This document shows, one piece after another, positions 40,595 to 48,388 of a stretch of DNA of 64,000 nt. Positions within the stretch are counted from its first letter, which is position 1; every line of letters starts with the position of its first letter. Origin of the DNA: Streptomyces sp. SirexAA-E (lineage in GTDB: Bacteria > Actinomycetota > Actinomycetes > Streptomycetales > Streptomycetaceae); NCBI RefSeq assembly GCF_000177195.2, contig NC_015953.1, positions 1,984,001 through 2,048,000 on the forward strand. The letters are read 5' to 3'. The notes beneath the pieces were generated by a model, which was given only the letters and a program-made list of their open reading frames with translations, did no database searches and was not told the origin of the DNA. The translations under genes were made by a program, and so were the position numbers.

Positions 40595-41203
40595 ATGGGA
40601 GAGATGGCAGCGGAACCCAGACCGACGGCGCCCGCCCTGACGGAGCGCCAGGAGGCCCGCCGCCGCCGCATCCTGCACGCCGGTGCCCAACTCGCCGGGC
40701 GGGGCGGTTTCGAGGCGGTGCAGATGCGCGAGGTGGCGGACGCCGCCGGCGTCGCCCTGGGCACGCTGTACCGCTACTTCCCCTCCAAGGTCCATCTGCT
40801 GGTGGCCCTGATGCAGGAACAGCTCCAGCATCTGCACACCGCGCTGCGCAGGCGTCCGCCCGCCGCGGACGACCCCGCCCAGCGGGTCGCCGAGACGCTG
40901 ATGCGCGCCTTCCGGGCACTCCAGCGCGACCCGCTCCTGGCGGACGCCATGGTGCGCGCGCTGACCTTCGCCGACCGCGGGGTGAGCCCGGAGGTGGACG
41001 CCGTCTCACGGCTGACGACGGCGATCGTCCTGGACGCGATGGGGCTGGAGGAGCCCACGCAGGGGCAGCTGGCCGTGGTCCGCGTCATCGAACACACCTG
41101 GCACTCCGCGCTGATCACCTGGCTGTCGGGCCGCGAGTCGATCGCCCAGGTGCGGCGGGACATCGACACGGTGTGCCGCCTGATCGACCTCCCGGAGCCG
41201 TGA
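40595..41203 (+). CDS. TetR-family regulator, KstR-like
   Basis: 202 aa from ATG at 40595 with GAGAAAGG upstream. HTH at residues 15-65: RRRRILHAGAQLAGRGGFEA VQMREVADAAGVALGTLYRY FPSKVHLLVALM. The C-terminal ligand domain (LMRAFRALQRDPLLADAMVR, TFADRGVSPEVDAVSRLTTA, VIEHTWHSALITWLSGRE) is characteristic of the KstR subgroup, which binds steroid- or acyl-CoA-type ligands in mycobacteria. The matching operator at 40403 supports this and autoregulation. No steroid-catabolic genes are present nearby. Confidence 0.88.
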   Translation: MGEMAAEPRPTAPALTERQEARRRRILHAGAQLAGRGGFEAVQMREVADAAGVALGTLYRYFPSKVHLLVALMQEQLQHLHTALRRRPPAADDPAQRVAETLMRAFRALQRDPLLADAMVRALTFADRGVSPEVDAVSRLTTAIVLDAMGLEEPTQGQLAVVRVIEHTWHSALITWLSGRESIAQVRRDIDTVCRLIDLPEP

Positions 41204-41233
41204 CCGGCGGCGGGCGGCGGGCCGCGCTCCCGG

Positions 41234-41587
41234 TCAGCCCGGCGCTCCGCCCCACGACGGCCCGCCCAGGAACTCCGGCTGCCGGTACGGCTCCCACCAG
41301 CTGGTGAGCGCCCAGACACCGAGGCCCAGCGCCACCACCGCCACGACCAGGGCGGGCCACGGCCGGCCCAGCGTGCGCAGGGCCAGGGCCCAGACGAGCA
41401 GCGGGAGCAGCGCCCCACCGAGGGCGATCAGGGGAAGGTCGACGTAGAGCACGCCGAGATCGCGCCGGGACTGCTCGAAGCCGCCGGTGACGCTGACCCG
41501 GGCGTGCGGCGCCCAGGCGAGCGTGGCGGTCGCGGCCCCGGCGGCGGCGAGCAGGCACCCGGCGCCGCCGTGGTTCGGCTGGTTCAT
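41234..41587 (-). CDS. Small membrane protein
   Basis: 117 aa from ATG at 41587. Three hydrophobic segments: AGCLLAAAGAATATLAWAP (8-26), VLYVDLPLIALGGALLPLLV (about 45-66) and WPALVVAVVALGLGVWALTS (about 76-95). The C-terminus is Trp/Pro-rich. No known domain recognised. Downstream of the lipoprotein gene at 41651 on the same strand (63 bp gap) and convergent with the TetR gene. Confidence 0.65.
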   Translation of the reverse strand: MNQPNHGGAGCLLAAAGAATATLAWAPHARVSVTGGFEQSRRDLGVLYVDLPLIALGGALLPLLVWALALRTLGRPWPALVVAVVALGLGVWALTSWWEPYRQPEFLGGPSWGGAPG

Positions 41588-41650
41588 ACCCGTCCCGACG
41601 CACGGCCCCCACCACCTGGTTCCGGGTTCCGGCGCGAGAGGGGCGCGCCG

Positions 41651-42166
41651 TCAGACCGGGTCCGCGTAGGCGTCCCGTGCCGGGGCCGACAGGTCGCAGC
41701 CGTCCTCGACGCCGGTGAACGTCACGAGCTGCGTGCTGCCGAGGTCTTTCGAGGCGTAGTGCCGGGCGTAGAGCTTCCAGCCCCGCTTGGCCAGGGTGCG
41801 GAAGGTGACGACGCCCTCGGTGTGCCGGGAGACGATCTCCCAGTCGTGCTGCCGCAGCCGCTTCACGGTCCCTTCGAAGCCCTCCGCGGCCCGGTCGGCC
41901 GGTACGTCCCCGAGCCAGGTGGCGACGCAGGTCTTCGGGTCACCGTCGTCGGCGCCCTTGACCGAGGTGTCCCCCTCGGGCAGTCCGGCGGCCCGGGTGT
42001 AGGCGGCTATCTCGCCCGCCACCGCCTCCTCGGTGAACGGCGCGGCGGGCACACGTGCCGGTTTCGCCGCGCTCGCCTCCTCACCGACGAGTCCGCAGCC
42101 CGCGGCCACGCTGATGAACCCACTCACGGCGACGGTCACGGCCGCCGCCCTTCCTCTGCTGCGCAC
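41651..42166 (-). CDS. Predicted lipoprotein
   Basis: 171 aa from GTG at 42166, with GGGGAG upstream. Signal region residues 5-25 end in the lipobox VAAGC. The mature part includes DPKTCVATWLGDVPADRAAE GFEGTVKRLRQHDWEIVSRH and LAKRGWKLYARHYASK. It is similar in plan to the lipoprotein at 57755 (one Cys near TW/KW, then F..T/MV..LR..DW, then L..RGW), so the two seem to be paralogs. Exported and lipid-anchored; function unknown. Divergent from the B12 riboswitch operon. Confidence 0.72.
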   Translation of the reverse strand: MRSRGRAAAVTVAVSGFISVAAGCGLVGEEASAAKPARVPAAPFTEEAVAGEIAAYTRAAGLPEGDTSVKGADDGDPKTCVATWLGDVPADRAAEGFEGTVKRLRQHDWEIVSRHTEGVVTFRTLAKRGWKLYARHYASKDLGSTQLVTFTGVEDGCDLSAPARDAYADPV

Positions 42167-42334
42167 AGGTGCTCCCCGCCCGTCCCGGCCCTTCCACGAG
42201 CACCGCCCGTGTGATGTCCGCCGGAGTGTCGCACCCGCTCCGGCCGGCCGGGGAACCCGCCCCCCGGTCCCGCGCGGGCCGCGGCCGGGGGCGGGGCGCG
42301 GTGCGGCCCCCGAAGGCCGCGGGGCCCCCGGTAC

Positions 42335-42490
42335 AGTGAGTGGGTCGTCATCATGCCCGTACGGGGGGAAGCCGGTGCGAATCCGGCACCAGCCCTTCCC
42401 CGGACTCTCGGCTCCGATCGAGCAGGGGACACCCCGTTCGTGTGCGTCCGCCCCGGCGGACGAGTCGGAACGCCCCGCACGAGCGCATGA
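42335..42490 (+). promoter_or_regulatory. Cobalamin (B12) riboswitch
   Basis: The core GGGGAAGCCGGTGCGAATCC (from 42365) followed by GGCACC and CCC is the conserved P5/L5 region of cobalamin riboswitches. A B12-box-like element (GAGTCGGAACGCCCCGCA, about 42462-42479) lies at the 3' side. Ends are approximate. It precedes the toroid/ECF transporter operon at 42603-48256, which it should switch off when cobalamin is abundant, probably by hiding the ribosome-binding region. Confidence 0.88.
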
Positions 42491-42602
42491 CCGGCTCACG
42501 TCACCGGAACCCCGGTGGCCGGCACCGTCGAGGTATACGGGCCGGAGCCCGGTGCATCCCCGTGCCCGTGCCCGGCCCTCGCAGGAGAGGCCCACCCACG
42601 CC

Positions 42603-43856
42603 ATGACCGTACGCCGCCGCGCGGCAGCGCTCGCGATCACCGCTGTGCTCTGTGCCGCAGCCGCTCCCACGGCGGTCGCCGCCCCGAGCCCGTCCCCTTC
42701 CCCGTCCGCCGGTCTCCCCGCGGGTCTGTACGGCACCAAGGACCCCACCTACGACGGTGTGTGGCGTCAGTCGCTGTCCTTCCTCGCCCAGCGGATAGAG
42801 CTGGTCACCCCCGCCGCGTCGGCGGTGGACTGGCTCGTCGGCCAGCAGTGCGACAGCGGGGCCTTCGCCTCCTACCGGGACGCCTCCGAGCCCTGCGACG
42901 ACAAGACGGTGGCCGACACCAACGCCACCGGGGCCGCGGTCCAGGCGCTGATGGAGCTGGGCACGCACCGCCCGGCCGTGGACAACGGGGTCAGCTGGCT
43001 CAAGTCCGTCCAGAACGAGGACGGCGGCTGGGGCTACAACCCGGGCAGCCCCAGCGACGCCAACTCCACCGGCGTCGTGATCGGCGCCCTGGCCCGGGCC
43101 GGTGTGCCGCTGGCCGACCTCACCACCGACGACGGCAGGACCCCCTACACGGCGCTGCGGTCGTTCGCCCTGCCGTGCGGGGGCGAGGACGGCGGGGCGT
43201 TCGCGTACCAGCCGGACAAGGACGGCAAGCTCACCGCCAACGCGGACGCCACCGCGGCCGCGGTGCTCGGCGCGATGGGCAAGGGCATGGCCGCGGGCAA
43301 CTCCAACGCGGTCAAGGACCCCGTCTGCCACAAGGGCACCGACCTCACCCCCGAGCAGTCCGCGCAGAACGGCGCGTTCTACCTGGCCGGCGCGCTCGCC
43401 GGCTCCGGCCACCTGGACTCGCCGCCCATGCCGGGCGCCGAGGACTCCGCTCCGCAGCCGGACTTCGGCAACACCGCCGACGCGGTCGTCGCGCTGGCGG
43501 CGTCCGGGCACAAGGACAAGGCGGCGAAGGCGGTCGCCTACCTGGAGAAGAACGCGGGGGGCTGGGCGAAGGAGGGCGGTCCGGCCGCCACCGCGCAGCT
43601 GGTGCTCGCCGCGCACGCGACCGGCACCGACGCCCGTGACTTCGGCGGTGTCGACCTCGTCCGGCAGCTCAACGCGCAGGGCCCCGCCCCCGCGGCCACG
43701 GCCGCGCCCTCGCCGACCGCGACCGACGCCAAGCCGAAGGACACCAGCAGCGACGACGGCGGACTGGGTGTCTGGTGGCTCGTCGGCATCGGTCTCGCCT
43801 TCGGCGCGGGTATCGGCTTCCTGCTGAGCGGACGCCGGAAGAACCAGCAGCTGTGA
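42603..43856 (+). CDS. Surface-anchored alpha/alpha-toroid protein under B12 control
   Basis: 417 aa from ATG at 42603 (GGAGAGG about 13 bp upstream). Signal peptide (1-27, ending TAVAAP), then toroid repeats: VDWLVGQQCDSGAFASYRD, VQALMELGTH, VSWLKSVQNEDGGWGYNPG, STGVVIGALARAGV, NADATAAAVLGAMG, NTADAVVALAASGH. A Pro/Thr/Ala linker and one TM helix (WWLVGIGLAFGAGIGFLLSG) with RRKNQQL tail follow. Annotation tools call it prenyltransferase-like, but the riboswitch and ECF genes point to cobalamin capture; the fold is shared with intrinsic factor. Four Cys may form disulfides. Confidence 0.82.
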   Translation: MTVRRRAAALAITAVLCAAAAPTAVAAPSPSPSPSAGLPAGLYGTKDPTYDGVWRQSLSFLAQRIELVTPAASAVDWLVGQQCDSGAFASYRDASEPCDDKTVADTNATGAAVQALMELGTHRPAVDNGVSWLKSVQNEDGGWGYNPGSPSDANSTGVVIGALARAGVPLADLTTDDGRTPYTALRSFALPCGGEDGGAFAYQPDKDGKLTANADATAAAVLGAMGKGMAAGNSNAVKDPVCHKGTDLTPEQSAQNGAFYLAGALAGSGHLDSPPMPGAEDSAPQPDFGNTADAVVALAASGHKDKAAKAVAYLEKNAGGWAKEGGPAATAQLVLAAHATGTDARDFGGVDLVRQLNAQGPAPAATAAPSPTATDAKPKDTSSDDGGLGVWWLVGIGLAFGAGIGFLLSGRRKNQQL

Positions 43857-44533
43857 GGCGTACGCGGTCCACGGCCGTGCTGCTGCTCCTGGCCGCCGCG
43901 GTCCTGACCGTGCTGGGCGCCGGGAGCGCGCAGGCGGCCGGGTACCGCTACTGGTCCTTCTGGGAGGGCGACGGCGGCACCGCCTGGACGTACGCCACCC
44001 AGGGCCCCTCCCTGGTCCGGCCGGACGACGGGGCCGTGCAGGGTTTCCGTTTCGCGGTCAGCGAGGACTCCCAGGACGCGGCGCGACCGCGGCGCGCCCC
44101 GGACTTCGCCGCGGTCTGCGCCGGCACCCCGGCGCAGGACGGCCGCAAGCGGGTCGCCCTGGTCATCGACCCGGGAACGGCCTCGGACGCCCCGGACGGC
44201 GAGGAACCGCCCGCACCGCGCACCGCGTGCGCGCGGGTGGCCCCGGACGCGAGCACCGCCCAGGCGCTCGCGTCGGTGGCGAAGCCCCTGCGGTACGACG
44301 CTTCCGCGATGCTCTGCGCGATCTCCGGCTACCCGCGCTCCGGCTGCGGTGAGCAGGTCGGCCGGGACACCGGTTCCACCGGCAAGACCCCCGCCCCGGC
44401 CTCGTCGTCCACCGCCGCACGGGATTCCGGCGACGACCAGGGCGGCGGCCCCTCGGCCGGTGTCCTCGTCGGGACCGGCGCAGTGCTCCTGCTCGGTGCC
44501 GCCGCCGTCCTGCGGGCCCGCCGCCGCCGATGA
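43853..44533 (+). CDS. Secreted, C-terminally membrane-anchored protein of the B12 operon
   Basis: 226 aa from GTG at 43853 (GTGA overlap with the previous stop). Signal peptide (1-29, ending GSAQAAG), then a conserved YRYWSFWEGDGGTAWTYATQ and GPSLVRPDDGAVQGFRFAVS segment, two Cys pairs, a Ser/Ala/Gly linker, and a C-terminal TM (VLVGTGAVLLLGAAAVLRARRRR). Always next to the toroid and ECF genes in my recollection of Streptomyces B12 loci. It may work with the toroid protein in substrate capture or handover; this is inferred from context. Confidence 0.75.
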   Translation: MRRTRSTAVLLLLAAAVLTVLGAGSAQAAGYRYWSFWEGDGGTAWTYATQGPSLVRPDDGAVQGFRFAVSEDSQDAARPRRAPDFAAVCAGTPAQDGRKRVALVIDPGTASDAPDGEEPPAPRTACARVAPDASTAQALASVAKPLRYDASAMLCAISGYPRSGCGEQVGRDTGSTGKTPAPASSSTAARDSGDDQGGGPSAGVLVGTGAVLLLGAAAVLRARRRR

Positions 44534-45681
44534 ACCGCGCCCCGGGCCCCGTCCGGCTCCTCCCTGCCCTGCGCGCGCCGGCGGCGAGCCGTGGCAACGC
44601 GGTCCCGGCCGGTGCCTGGTGGCTGTGGGCGCTGGGCCTGGCCACCGCCGCGTCCCGGACGACCAACCCGCTGCTGCTCGGGCTGCTGGTCGGGGTGGCG
44701 GGCTACGTCGTCGCGGCCCGCCGCACGGACGCGCCGTGGGCCCGCTCCTACGGGGCGTTCGTCCGGCTCGGGCTGTTCGTCGTGGGTGTGCGGCTGGTCT
44801 TCTCGGTGCTGCTCGGCTCCTCGGTCCCGGGGACGCAGTTGCTCTTCACCCTCCCCGAGGTGCCGCTGCCCGACTGGGCGCAGGGTGTCCGGCTCGGCGG
44901 CCAGGTCACCGCCGAGCAGCTGGTCTTCGCGCTGTACGACGGGGCGAAGCTGGCCGCACTGCTGATCTGCGTCGGCGCGGCGAACTCGCTCGCCGACCCG
45001 GCCCGGCTGCTGAAGTCGCTGCCGGGTGCGCTGTACGAGGTGGGCGTGGCGGTCGTCGTGGCGATGACCTTCGCGCCGAACATGGTCGCCGACGTGATGC
45101 GGCTGCGGACGGCCCGCCGGCTGCGCGGCCGTCCGACGGGCGGGATCGCGGCGGTGCTCCAGATCGGGCTGCCGGTACTGGAGGGCGCGCTGGAGCGGTC
45201 GGTCGCCCTCGCGGCCTCGATGGACGCGCGGGGGTACGGGCGCACCGCCGACGTCCCGCCCGCCGTCCGGCACACCACGAACGCGCTCACCCTGGGCGGT
45301 CTGCTGGGGGTGTGCGCGGGCACGTACGGGCTGCTGGCGGCGCAGGGCGCGGTGTACGGGCTGCCGCTGCTGCTGGCCGGGCTGGTCGCGGCCCTGGCCG
45401 GGCTCAGGCTCGGCGGCCGCCGCTCGGTGCGGACCCGCTACCGGCCCGACCGGTGGGACGCCCGCGCCTGGCTGGTCGCGGGCTCGGGCGTCCTGGTCGC
45501 GGCGGCGATGATCGCTGCGGGCGGCGCCGATCCGGAGGCGCTGCACCCCGGTGTCGTCCCACTGACCGCACCTGTCCTGCCGCTGTGGCCCGCCGCCGCC
45601 GTGCTGGCCGGGCTGCTGCCCGCCGTCGTCGCGCCCCTCCCGCCGTCGGCCTCCCCCGTCGCCCCCGAGGAGCAGGCGTGA
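44530..45681 (+). CDS. ECF transporter T component (CbiQ-type)
   Basis: 383 aa from ATG at 44530 (ATGA overlap). Transmembrane segments cover residues 20-115 and 230-375. The two coupling motifs of EcfT proteins are present: TARRLRGRPTGG and AASMDARGYGR (Ala-Arg-Gly). It bridges the S component to the ATPase pair. Coupled to both neighbours by overlap. The C-terminal extension with extra helices is longer than in minimal CbiQ proteins. Confidence 0.92.
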   Translation: MNRAPGPVRLLPALRAPAASRGNAVPAGAWWLWALGLATAASRTTNPLLLGLLVGVAGYVVAARRTDAPWARSYGAFVRLGLFVVGVRLVFSVLLGSSVPGTQLLFTLPEVPLPDWAQGVRLGGQVTAEQLVFALYDGAKLAALLICVGAANSLADPARLLKSLPGALYEVGVAVVVAMTFAPNMVADVMRLRTARRLRGRPTGGIAAVLQIGLPVLEGALERSVALAASMDARGYGRTADVPPAVRHTTNALTLGGLLGVCAGTYGLLAAQGAVYGLPLLLAGLVAALAGLRLGGRRSVRTRYRPDRWDARAWLVAGSGVLVAAAMIAAGGADPEALHPGVVPLTAPVLPLWPAAAVLAGLLPAVVAPLPPSASPVAPEEQA

Positions 45682-47435
45682 TCCGGTTCGAACAGGTTGC
45701 GGTGCGGTACGCGGACGCGGACCGCCCCACGCTCTCGGGTGTCGACCTCACCGTCCCCGAGGGCGAACTCGTGCTGCTGGTCGGCCCGTCCGGTGTCGGC
45801 AAGTCGACATTGCTGGGGACCGTGTCGGGGCTCGTCCCGCACTTCACCGGTGGTGTGCTGAGCGGCCGGGTGACCGTGGGCGGCCGGGACACCCGCACCC
45901 ACAAGCCGCGCGAACTGGCCGACCTGGTCGGCACGGTGGGCCAGGACCCGCTGGCCCACTTCGTCACCGCCACCGTCGAGGACGAGCTGGCGTACGGCAT
46001 GGAGTCGCTGGGCCTGGCCCCCGACGTGATGCGGCGACGGGTCGAGGAGACGCTGGACCTGCTGGGCCTGGCCGAGCTGCGCGACCGCCCGATCGCCACC
46101 CTCTCCGGCGGCCAGCAGCAGCGCGTCGCGATCGGGTCGGTCCTCACCCCGCACCCGAAGGTCCTGGTCCTGGACGAGCCGACGTCCGCCCTGGACCCGG
46201 CTGCGGCCGAGGAGGTGCTGGCCGTGCTCCAGCGGCTGGTCCACGACCTCGGCACCACCGTGCTGATGGCCGAACACCGCCTGGAGCGGGTGGTGCAGTA
46301 CGCCGACCAGGTCCTGCTGCTCCCGTCGCCGGGCGCCGCCCCGGTGCTGGGCGCCCCCGCCGACGTCATGGCGCTCTCGCCGGTCCGCCCGCCGGTGGTG
46401 GAGCTGGGACGCCTCGCGGGCTGGGAGCCCCTGCCGCTGTCGGTCCGCGACGCCCGCCGCCGCTCGGCCCCGCTGCGCGAGCGGCTGGCCCAGATCACAC
46501 CGCCGGCCGCGTCGGCTCCGATCGGCCCGGTCACGGCCGCCGCTCCCGCGGCGCCCCCGGCCCCGCGCGGCGGTCTGCTGGGGCGGCTGCTCGGCGGCCG
46601 CCGGACCACCGCCGGGGCCCCCGCTCCGTCCGAGGCGGCCGTCGTCGCCCGGGCCGACGGGCTGGGACTGCGGCGCGGGCGCGTCGAGGCGCTGCGCCGG
46701 GTCACGCTGTCCGTGGCACCGGGCGAGACGGTGGCGCTGATGGGCCGCAACGGCGCGGGCAAGTCGACCCTGCTGAGCGCGCTCGTCGGGATGCTGGAGC
46801 CGACCGCGGGCTCCGTCCTCGTCGGCGGCCTGCACCCGTTCCGTACCGCTCCCCGCGAGATGGTGCGCCGCGTCGGCCTCGTCCCCCAGGAACCCCGCGA
46901 CCTCTTGTACGCGGACACGGTCGCCGCCGAGTGCGCCGCCGCCGACTCCGACGCGGGCGCGCCCCCCGGCAGCTGCCGGGCCCTGGTCTCCGAGCTGCTG
47001 CCGGGCGTGCCGGACGCCACCCACCCGCGTGATCTGTCCGAGGGCCAGCGGCTCGCCCTGGCGCTCGCCCTGGTCCTGACGGCCCGGCCGCCGCTGCTCC
47101 TGCTGGACGAGCCGACCCGGGGCCTGGACTACGCGGCGAAGGCCCGGCTCGTCGGCGTCCTGCGCGGGCTGGCGGACGAGGGCCATGCCGTCGTCCTGGC
47201 CACGCACGACGTGGAGCTGGCGGCGGAGCTGGCCCACCGGGTGGTGATCCTCGCCGACGGTGAGGTCGTCGCCGACGGCCCGACCGCCCGGGTGGTGGTC
47301 TCCTCCCCCGCGTTCGCCCCGCAGACCGCGAAGATCCTGGCCCCGCAGGAGTGGCTGACCGTGACCCAGGTCCGTACGGCCCTGGGACCGGCGCGGTCCC
47401 CGGAGACCGGCCCGTCGACCGGGTCCCCCGCATGA
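45678..47435 (+). CDS. ECF transporter fused ATPases (A and A')
   Basis: 585 aa from GTG at 45678. Two ABC domains in one chain. The first has GPSGVGKST, LSGGQQQRVAIG, VLVLDEPTSALDP and MAEHRLERV. A Pro/Ala linker (about 255-310) follows, then a second domain with GRNGAGKST, a variant signature LSEGQRLALALAL, LLLLDEPTRGLD and ATHDVELA. The fused layout is usual for actinobacterial ECF systems. It energises uptake through the T and S proteins. The Gly-to-Glu change in the second signature (LSEGQ) could make that site weaker. Confidence 0.93.
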   Translation: MIRFEQVAVRYADADRPTLSGVDLTVPEGELVLLVGPSGVGKSTLLGTVSGLVPHFTGGVLSGRVTVGGRDTRTHKPRELADLVGTVGQDPLAHFVTATVEDELAYGMESLGLAPDVMRRRVEETLDLLGLAELRDRPIATLSGGQQQRVAIGSVLTPHPKVLVLDEPTSALDPAAAEEVLAVLQRLVHDLGTTVLMAEHRLERVVQYADQVLLLPSPGAAPVLGAPADVMALSPVRPPVVELGRLAGWEPLPLSVRDARRRSAPLRERLAQITPPAASAPIGPVTAAAPAAPPAPRGGLLGRLLGGRRTTAGAPAPSEAAVVARADGLGLRRGRVEALRRVTLSVAPGETVALMGRNGAGKSTLLSALVGMLEPTAGSVLVGGLHPFRTAPREMVRRVGLVPQEPRDLLYADTVAAECAAADSDAGAPPGSCRALVSELLPGVPDATHPRDLSEGQRLALALALVLTARPPLLLLDEPTRGLDYAAKARLVGVLRGLADEGHAVVLATHDVELAAELAHRVVILADGEVVADGPTARVVVSSPAFAPQTAKILAPQEWLTVTQVRTALGPARSPETGPSTGSPA

Positions 47436-48256
47436 CCGGGCCCCGCCGGGCGCGCCCGGTCCGCCTGGGCCCGCGGGCCGTCGTCGCGCTGGTCCTGGTC
47501 GGCGCGGTCGGCCTGATGGCGTTCGGCTGGCCGCTGCTGGCGTCCGGCACGAGTGCGGGCGTCGCCCACCCGCAGGACGCCCCCTGGCTCTTCGCGGTGC
47601 TGCTGGTGCTGCTGGTCGGGGTGGCCGTCGCGACCGTGGCGGACGGCGGACTCGACGCCAAGGCGGTGGCGATGCTCGGGGTCCTCGCGGCGGTCGGCGC
47701 CGCGCTGCGCCCGCTGGGCGCGGGGACGGCCGGCCTGGAGCCGATGTTCTTCCTGATGGTGCTGAGCGGCCGGGTGCTGGGCCCCGGCTTCGGCTTCGTC
47801 CTCGGCTCGGTGACGATGTTCGCCTCCGCCCTGCTCACCGGCGGGGTGGGGCCGTGGATGCCGTTCCAGATGCTGTCGATGGGCTGGTTCGCGATGGGCG
47901 CGGGCCTGCTGCCGGGCGCCGAACGGCCGCGCGGCCGGGCCGAGCTGCTGATGCTGGCGGCGTACGGCTTCGTGGCGGCGTTCGCCTACGGCACGATCAT
48001 GAACCTGTACGGCTGGACGATCGTGCCGGGCCAGGCCTCGGGGATCTCCTTCGTCCCGGGCGACCCGCTGCACGAGAACCTGGTCCGCTTCCTCGCGTAC
48101 TGCCTGGCGACCTCGCTCGGCTGGGACCTGGGCCGGGCGGTCCTCACCGCGGTCCTGACCCTCACCATCGGCCCCACCCTGCTGAAGGCCCTGCGCCGCG
48201 CCACCCGCCGCGCGGCCTTCGACGCGCGGCCCGCGTTCGAGTCCGCCGACCGGTAG
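47432..48256 (+). CDS. ECF transporter S component (substrate-binding membrane protein)
   Basis: 274 aa from ATG at 47432, overlapping the ATPase stop. Six to seven hydrophobic helices: AVVALVLVGAVGLMAFGWPL, WLFAVLLVLLVGVAVATVAD, AVAMLGVLAAVGAALRPLG, EPMFFLMVLSGRVLGPGFG, MPFQMLSMGWFAMGAGLLPG, ELLMLAAYGFVAAFAYGTIM. The GGVGPWMPFQM region is typical of S proteins that interact with CbiQ. Riboswitch control marks the substrate as cobalamin or a related corrinoid. The C-terminal ~25 aa are polar. Confidence 0.9.
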   Translation: MTGPRRARPVRLGPRAVVALVLVGAVGLMAFGWPLLASGTSAGVAHPQDAPWLFAVLLVLLVGVAVATVADGGLDAKAVAMLGVLAAVGAALRPLGAGTAGLEPMFFLMVLSGRVLGPGFGFVLGSVTMFASALLTGGVGPWMPFQMLSMGWFAMGAGLLPGAERPRGRAELLMLAAYGFVAAFAYGTIMNLYGWTIVPGQASGISFVPGDPLHENLVRFLAYCLATSLGWDLGRAVLTAVLTLTIGPTLLKALRRATRRAAFDARPAFESADR

Positions 48257-48340
48257 GGCGGGGCCGTCCGGGTGGCGGGGCTGTCCGGGTGGCGGGGCCG
48301 CCGTGGCGGGCGGATCGTGAAAGGCGCGGCGATCCGGTCC

Positions 48341-48382
48341 GAAGGGGTGCCGGCGGGGCCGCGGCCCGGCTGGCACCCCTTC
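48341..48382. terminator. Terminator between the B12 operon and the GT87/PAP2 gene
   Basis: An 11-bp perfect stem (GAAGGGGTGCC, 48341-48351, with 48372-48382) around a GC-rich loop that itself contains GGGCCGCGGCCC-like pairing. It serves convergent genes. Just upstream, TCCGGGTGGCGGGGC occurs twice in tandem. Confidence 0.6.
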
Positions 48383-48388
48383 GGCGTG

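Noticed and set aside
42355..42385. GGTGCGAATCC resembling a tRNA T-loop
   Set aside because: It is the conserved core of the cobalamin riboswitch; no tRNA cloverleaf surrounds it.
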